A DNA stretch of 10,677 nucleotides from Actinomycetes bacterium. GTDB taxonomy: Bacteria; Actinomycetota; Actinomycetes; Propionibacteriales; Propionibacteriaceae. A model generated the notes under the pieces. It was given only the letters and a program-made list of their open reading frames with translations. It was not told the origin of the DNA and searched no databases. The stretch spans positions 1 to 10,677 of the forward strand of contig JAEZHJ010000148.1 of NCBI GenBank assembly GCA_023436925.1. The letters run 5' to 3'. Positions within the stretch are counted from its first letter, which is position 1. Every line of letters begins with the position of its first letter. This document shows, piece after piece, positions 5,961 through 10,677 of this stretch. The translations under genes and the position numbers were made by a program.

Positions 5961-7883
5961 GTGGACACCATCGACCTGGCCACTGCCGACTGGACCCTGT
6001 CCGGCTGGCGCCAGAACGAATGGGCGCTCGACGCCACCACGGAATCCACCACTCGACGGTCCCCCGACATCGGCCCCGTGACCTGCCGGGTACCCGGCTC
6101 GGTGCGGGGTGCCCTGGTCGCGGCGGGGATCGTCCCCGACCCGCTCACCGCCGCCGACTCCCGAGCTTCGGAGTTCATCGAGAACCGCCACTGGTTCCTG
6201 CGCACCCGACTCCCCTCCGAACTTCCCCCGGGTGAGGTCAGCCTCGAACTGGGCGGTCTGGACGGCCCGGGGCAGGTGCTGCTGGGCGGCCGGGTGGTGG
6301 CGGAGGTCGACAACTCCCACCTCTCGCTGGCGATCCCGCTCGGGCAGGCGGCCCAGGTCGCCGGGGCGGAGCTCACGATCGCCTTCCTGACTCCTCCCGA
6401 CGGCCTGGGCCAGATCGGCCGGACCGACGAGATCCGCTTCTTCAAGCCCCGGTTCTACTACGGGTGGGACTGGGTGCCACGGATCGTGCAGTTCGGCGTG
6501 CTGAGGTATGCCCGGCTGACGGTTTCCACCGGGCCGCGGCTCGACTCGCTGACGGTGCGAACCGCCGTGCGGCCGCAGAACAGCGATGTCCTCGTGGGCT
6601 GGACGCCGATCGAGACCGGGCACCACACCGTGCGGGTCACCGTCCGCCTGCATGGAATAACGGTGTCACGCGCCACCTTCCCCGCCAAATCCGGCGTCGG
6701 CCGGGTCGTGGTGCCGGAGCCGGAGCTCTGGGAGGTGGCCTCGCGCACCGATTCCCCGACCTGCTACCGGGTCTGCGTCGACCTGCTGGACTCCGCCGGT
6801 GCGCGCATCGACAGCACGGTGCGACAGGTCGGCTTCCGTCGCATGGAGTGGCTGCCCAACCCCGGCGCCCCGGCCGCGGCGGAACCGTGGCTGGCCCGCC
6901 TGAACGGCGTCCCGCTGTTCCTGCAGGGCGTGAACTGGGTGCCGGTGCGCCCCGACTTCGCCGACGTCGGCGTCGCCGAGCTGCGTCGGCGGCTGGAGAC
7001 CTACCGTGACCTCGGCGTCACCATCCTGCGGGTCTGGGGCGGCGCCACCATCGAGGACGACGCCTTCTACGACCTGTGCGACGAACTGGGCCTGCTGGTC
7101 TGGCAGGAACTGCCGCTGTCCTCGTCCGGCCTGAACAACACCCCGCCCGACGACCCTCGGTTCGTCGCGGAACTGGCGCGGGTCGCCGGCCAGTGGGTGC
7201 GCCGGCTCTGCTCCCACCCCAGCGTCGTGATCTGGTCCGGCGGCAACGAACTCGCAGCCGGCGACGAGCCACCTGGCACACCGCTCGACTTCGACCACCC
7301 CGCCCTGGCCGCCGCCCTGGCCGCGATCCGCGCGGTCGACCCCGAGGTGCGGGTGATCCCCACCTCCCCTTCCGGCCCGCGCTACGTCGCCGACCCGGCC
7401 GAGTTCGGGCTCGGCCTGCACCACGACGTCCACGGTCCCTGGGCCCACACCGGACCGGTCACGGACTGGGAGTCCTACTGGGCCGCCGACGACGCGCTGT
7501 TCCGCTCCGAGGTCGGGATCGCGGGAGCCAGTCCGCTCGACCTGCTGCAGCGCCACGGGCTGGCCGACGACCCCGCCGGTGAGGCGGGCTGGCGGCACTC
7601 CAGCGTCTGGTGGGTGCAGGACGGCATGCCGGAGGCCGCCGAGCTTCCCGAGTGGGTCGAGGCGAGCCAGCGGCGCCAGGCCGACCTGCTCGGGATCGCC
7701 GCCGCCGAGTCCAAGGCCCGGTTCCCCGCCTGTGGCGGGTTCATCGTCTGGCTCGGCCACGACACCTTCCCGTGCGCGGTGAGCCTGGCCCTGCTCGACG
7801 CGGACGGCCGGCCCAAGCCGGCGGCCTTCGCCCTGGCCCGGGTCTTCTCCACCGACCCGGCGGACCTCCGCACCGGCCACTGA
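5961..7883 (+). CDS. GH2 beta-mannosidase-like enzyme, short form
   Basis: This is a cytoplasmic glycoside hydrolase of family GH2 that should release beta-linked mannose from the non-reducing end by a retaining mechanism. The N-terminal jelly-roll domain (about 1-185) shows the VPGSV and AGIVPDP motifs, the ENRHWFLRTRLP strand and YGWDWVPRI. An Ig-like domain follows (about 190-295). The TIM barrel starts with LNGVPLFLQGVNWVPVRPDF (314-333) and carries the beta-mannosidase signature RVWGGATIEDDAFYDLCDEL (357-376). The acid/base is E430 (WSGGNE) and the nucleophile E517 (FRSEVGI); their spacing fits known beta-mannosidases. The protein ends at 640 residues, just after the barrel (FIVWLGHDTFP, DADGRPKPAAFAL), whereas characterised enzymes have about 800-850 with extra C-terminal beta domains. 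The usual GWDWGP is GWDWVP here. GTG 5961 has TGGAGG 4 bases upstream and no alternative Met exists for nearly 300 residues. There is no signal peptide. It leads the rightward operon. Confidence 0.9.
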   Translation: MDTIDLATADWTLSGWRQNEWALDATTESTTRRSPDIGPVTCRVPGSVRGALVAAGIVPDPLTAADSRASEFIENRHWFLRTRLPSELPPGEVSLELGGLDGPGQVLLGGRVVAEVDNSHLSLAIPLGQAAQVAGAELTIAFLTPPDGLGQIGRTDEIRFFKPRFYYGWDWVPRIVQFGVLRYARLTVSTGPRLDSLTVRTAVRPQNSDVLVGWTPIETGHHTVRVTVRLHGITVSRATFPAKSGVGRVVVPEPELWEVASRTDSPTCYRVCVDLLDSAGARIDSTVRQVGFRRMEWLPNPGAPAAAEPWLARLNGVPLFLQGVNWVPVRPDFADVGVAELRRRLETYRDLGVTILRVWGGATIEDDAFYDLCDELGLLVWQELPLSSSGLNNTPPDDPRFVAELARVAGQWVRRLCSHPSVVIWSGGNELAAGDEPPGTPLDFDHPALAAALAAIRAVDPEVRVIPTSPSGPRYVADPAEFGLGLHHDVHGPWAHTGPVTDWESYWAADDALFRSEVGIAGASPLDLLQRHGLADDPAGEAGWRHSSVWWVQDGMPEAAELPEWVEASQRRQADLLGIAAAESKARFPACGGFIVWLGHDTFPCAVSLALLDADGRPKPAAFALARVFSTDPADLRTGH

Positions 7884-7904
7884 CCCGACGAGGACGAGGA
7901 GCCC

Positions 7905-10085
7905 ATGGCCCACCACCCGACCGACCGCGACCGGGACTCGATCGCCTTTCCGCCCGCCATGGTCAGGGCGTTCAGCGGCCGGGGTGCGGTCTCGCTGCGG
8001 GACCGCAGCGTGACCGGGATCCAGTGGCTCCAGTTCCCCCCGGTCGAGTTGCCCCAGTTCCGGTTCGACCTGCGGTTCACCGACCTCACCACCGACTGCG
8101 ACATCACCGACGACGCCGACGAGCTCTGGGACCTCCAGGCGCGGACCGTCGCCGCCTACCACCCGCTGGCGCTGAACTGGGGTGACGAAGCCAGGCGGCT
8201 GCCCGCGGAGGAGATGCGCCCGGTCCGGTCCCTGGTGCCACAGGCCTCCCGCTGGGCGCCGAACCTGCTGGTCAGGAACGGCACCTTCCACAAGCGCCTG
8301 GTCGATCCGGACGGCGTGCTGCGGCTGACCTCCTTCGCGCTGACCAGCGAGGTGCAGTGCGATCCGGAGCACGACCTCGTCCGGCTCCGGCTCACTGTCC
8401 GGAACCGGACCGACGCGCCGCTGCGGCTGGCGGTCACCCCGAACCTCAGGGTGGCCGACCCGGTCGTCGTCAGCTACCCGGTCGTGGACCGCGCCTCCCA
8501 CCCGAGGTGGAACGAACTCGGCTTCGACGCCACCGCCGAGGACTTCCCCGCCTGGGGACGCCGGCAGGCCTTCACCGTCACCGCGAGGTGCGACCTTCCG
8601 GAGGACGGGCAGCAGTGGCTGCTCGAGTTGCCGCCACGGGCGACGGGATCACACGAGGTGGTCCTCGCCATCGCCGCGCCTGCCTCGACGACCGGCAGCC
8701 CAGAGCTGGCCGCGCGGGACGCCGGCACCGCCGGGCCGGAGTCGTGGGACAGGGCCCGCCGGATCTACCTCGCGCGGCGCCGCGCGGTCTTCGACAGCCT
8801 CCCGACGCTCACCGCAGGCGACCAGCGACTGACCGCCTTCTACGAGGCGTGCATCGCCACCGTCGTGGAGTCGACCTGGCAGCGGGAGAACTTCATCCTC
8901 GATCCGTTCTACTCCGCCGGGACCTGGCTCTTCGCCCTCGCCTGGGACATCTCCTTCGCGGCGCGCGCGCTGAGCCTGGTCGATCCGGACGCCGTGCGGC
9001 GCACCCTGCTCGCGCTGGTCGACCGGGGCCTGGGCGAGCACAGCTACATCGGCTGGGACGGCAGCCTGGGCCACCACTACTCCTATTCGCTGATCGCCGG
9101 GGTCCAGGCCATCCGCGACTACCTCGAGGTGACCGGCGACGCGTCCGTGCTCGACGCGCCCCTCCCGGCCAGCGGGGTTCCGCTGGGGCGCCGGCTCGCC
9201 GACGACCTCGCGGCCGCCCACGCCGCCCGGTTGCGCTCCGACGGGCTGCTCGACTACGGCCCGACCACCCACCACTTCCTGGAGAACCGGACCGACGACT
9301 ACCAGGGCGCCACCGCCGCGATCACCGTCCAGACCGCCGATGCCGCCGCCTGGCTCGCCGGACAGGGCTGGCCCTGTCTCAGCCCCGCCCAGATCGCCGC
9401 CCTGCGCCAGGCGGGCGAGGGGCTGTGGGATGCCGACGCCCAGTGGTACGCGACGGCACCCGAGGCGGGCCGACACGAACTGGTGTGGAGCTACCAGGTC
9501 CTCGAACTGCTCAGCAGCGAGTCCCTGGCCGACGAGCGGAAGGCCGCCCTCGCCTCCCACCTCGTGCCCGGCCGGTTCCTCGCCAGGCACGGTCTCTACT
9601 CGATCGCCCGCACCGACGAACTGCACTGGGACCACGACGACGCCGACTGGGGCGGCGGCGGCCAGTACACCGGGATGCCGCTGCGCATCGCCGAAGCGCT
9701 GTGGCGGGCCGGCCTGCCCGGGGACGCCTGGCGCGTGCTCTCCCGCTGCCTGGGCTGGACCGAGGCGTTCGGCAGCATCCCGCAGGAGATCATGGGTGAC
9801 TCGCTGACGACTCTCGACATCGAGCAGGCGGCGGAGATCGCCGTCGGGGCCGGGATCCAGGCCGTCATCTTCGGGCTCTTCGGCATCCGGCCACGCCCGG
9901 ACGGCCGACTGGTCGTGGCGCCGGCGCGTCCGGCGACCGCCGCCCCGCTCGGCCTGCACGGCTACCGCCACCGCGGCCGGCTGCTCGACGTCGAACTCGG
10001 CGCCGACACCTGGCGGGCCGTCTGGGACGGCGTCGACCACAGCCTGACCTACGGTGAGGTGCTCAACCTCCCCGCTCCGTCCTGA
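7905..10085 (+). CDS. Putative glycoside hydrolase, (alpha/alpha)6-barrel type with N-terminal beta-sandwich
   Basis: This 726-residue cytoplasmic protein has a large N-terminal beta-sandwich (about 20-275, with alternating strands such as LVRLRLTVRNRTDAPLRLAV), a linker, a helical domain (about 300-660) and a small beta C-terminus (about 660-726). The helical part has hallmarks of the six-hairpin glycosidases: FYEACIATVVESTWQRENFI, a WLFALAWDISFAARALSLVD segment like the WDxxF-type turn of GH63/GH37-like enzymes, and GGGGQYTGMPLRIAEALWRA near 583-602. Possible catalytic acids are D348 (AWDIS) and E628 (IPQEIMGD); this is inference from position only. No signal peptide is present. The start is 21 bases after the stop of the GH2 gene, with a purine-rich AGGACGAGGAG just upstream, so the two are cotranscribed. 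It shows no obvious alignment to the 604-residue hydrolase of the other operon beyond fold class. I cannot assign a GH family or sugar. Confidence 0.8.
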   Translation: MAHHPTDRDRDSIAFPPAMVRAFSGRGAVSLRDRSVTGIQWLQFPPVELPQFRFDLRFTDLTTDCDITDDADELWDLQARTVAAYHPLALNWGDEARRLPAEEMRPVRSLVPQASRWAPNLLVRNGTFHKRLVDPDGVLRLTSFALTSEVQCDPEHDLVRLRLTVRNRTDAPLRLAVTPNLRVADPVVVSYPVVDRASHPRWNELGFDATAEDFPAWGRRQAFTVTARCDLPEDGQQWLLELPPRATGSHEVVLAIAAPASTTGSPELAARDAGTAGPESWDRARRIYLARRRAVFDSLPTLTAGDQRLTAFYEACIATVVESTWQRENFILDPFYSAGTWLFALAWDISFAARALSLVDPDAVRRTLLALVDRGLGEHSYIGWDGSLGHHYSYSLIAGVQAIRDYLEVTGDASVLDAPLPASGVPLGRRLADDLAAAHAARLRSDGLLDYGPTTHHFLENRTDDYQGATAAITVQTADAAAWLAGQGWPCLSPAQIAALRQAGEGLWDADAQWYATAPEAGRHELVWSYQVLELLSSESLADERKAALASHLVPGRFLARHGLYSIARTDELHWDHDDADWGGGGQYTGMPLRIAEALWRAGLPGDAWRVLSRCLGWTEAFGSIPQEIMGDSLTTLDIEQAAEIAVGAGIQAVIFGLFGIRPRPDGRLVVAPARPATAAPLGLHGYRHRGRLLDVELGADTWRAVWDGVDHSLTYGEVLNLPAPS

Positions 10086-10121
10086 TCGCTTCCGACCACC
10101 GACAACGAAGGCTCCCGGCAC

Positions 10122-10677
10122 ATGACAGCTCAGCCACCGCCGCTCCGGCTCACCACCGGGCCCGGGCCCGAATACGTCCCGGCGGGCGAACCCCGCCGCG
10201 GGCTGTTCGCCGCCGACCCGGTGCGCTACACGATCAGTGCACCGGGGCTGCAGCGGGCGGTGCTGACGGCGTGCAGCCGCACCGTGCGGCCGGGGGATGA
10301 GCTCGTGTGGGCGGTGTTCCCCGAGAGCGATCCGCAGGCGCGCACCGACCCCGCCGTCGACGTCGAGCGGCTCTTCCTCGCCACCGGGGTCGGCCTCGAC
10401 CTCGTCCTGGACGACGGCAGCCGGCTCTCCGACACCCCGGCCAGCGACCAGCACGGGGTCGGGATCGGCCCGGCGGAGCAGGCGGCCTCGAAGACCGCCG
10501 TGATCGACCAGTGGAACCTGCGCCGGGTGCGGCTGGACGCCGTCGCGGGCCGCACCGTGACCGCCGTCGAGGTGGTGACCCAGGCAGCGGCCGGGACCGG
10601 CTGGATCGAGCTGGTCGGCATCGGCGACCCGGCCGAGGGTCCGCTCGGGTTGATCACCGCCGGGGACGGCAGCCTCG
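10122..10677 (+). CDS. N-terminal beta-sandwich of a probable GH92-like alpha-mannosidase (runs off the right edge)
   Basis: The first 185 residues of a protein are visible. They contain a pattern I associate with the N-terminal beta-sandwich of bacterial and fungal GH92 proteins: LVWAVFPESD (61-70), a DLVLDDGSRLSD stretch (93-104), SDQHGVGIGPAEQ (108-120), DQWNLRRVRLD (129-139), AGRTV (142-146) and GWIELVGIGD (160-169). GH92 enzymes are calcium-dependent exo-alpha-mannosidases, which fits a neighbour that removes beta-mannose. The catalytic GH92 module is not in the window, so the call rests on the N-terminal domain and context. No signal peptide is seen. The start ATG 10122 lies 36 bases after the previous gene, with only a weak GAAGG 10 bases upstream. 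It could instead be another protein with a similar carbohydrate-binding sandwich. Confidence 0.6.
   Translation, partial: MTAQPPPLRLTTGPGPEYVPAGEPRRGLFAADPVRYTISAPGLQRAVLTACSRTVRPGDELVWAVFPESDPQARTDPAVDVERLFLATGVGLDLVLDDGSRLSDTPASDQHGVGIGPAEQAASKTAVIDQWNLRRVRLDAVAGRTVTAVEVVTQAAAGTGWIELVGIGDPAEGPLGLITAGDGSL

Noticed and set aside
4114..6081. Long plus-strand open frame covering the binding-protein gene and the central gap
   Set aside because: It is antisense to the lipoprotein gene, crosses both operators and promoters, and runs into the GH2 start in another frame.
6666..8501. Long minus-strand open frame opposite the GH2 and second hydrolase genes
   Set aside because: It spans two real genes and their junction on the other strand, with biased composition and no recognisable motif.
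8649..10454. Long minus-strand open frame opposite the 726-residue hydrolase
   Set aside because: It shows the same antisense composition artefact and crosses a gene boundary on the coding strand.

Overview
The window is high-GC DNA with dense, GC-biased coding on both strands. It has actinobacterial habits: GTG starts, purine-rich ribosome sites, a sugar ABC importer with no ATPase gene of its own, and LacI-type control. I infer an actinomycete but cannot name the genus. No mobile element, RNA gene or CRISPR array is visible.

The layout is two divergent transcription units reading away from a 335-base regulatory gap (5626-5960). The leftward unit, in order of transcription, encodes a lipoprotein sugar-binding protein (5625-4117), two ABC permeases overlapping by 8 bases (4098-3100 and 3107-2235), a 604-residue protein that looks like an (alpha/alpha)6-barrel glycosidase (2171-357), and the N-terminal part of a LacI-family repressor (265 to beyond the left edge). 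The rightward unit encodes a GH2 beta-mannosidase-like enzyme (5961-7883), a second, unrelated-looking (alpha/alpha)6-type glycosidase (7905-10085), and the start of a protein whose beta-sandwich resembles the N-terminal domain of GH92 alpha-mannosidases (10122 to beyond the right edge).

The most direct regulatory signal is a perfect 17-bp sequence present twice in inverted orientation in the central gap (5697-5713 and 5877-5893). Each copy overlaps a plausible promoter, one for each unit, and has a central CG as LacI-family operators do. The copies' centres are 179 bp apart, close to 17 helical turns. The simplest model is that the repressor encoded at the left edge binds both sites, possibly looping the DNA, and is released by an imported sugar.

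Putting the parts together (inference): an oligosaccharide, probably containing mannose, is captured at the membrane by the lipoprotein, imported by the two permeases with a shared ATPase encoded elsewhere, and dismantled in the cytoplasm by at least three and probably four hydrolases. None of the complete hydrolases has a signal peptide. Two of them do not fall into a family I can name from sequence alone, so the exact substrate is open.
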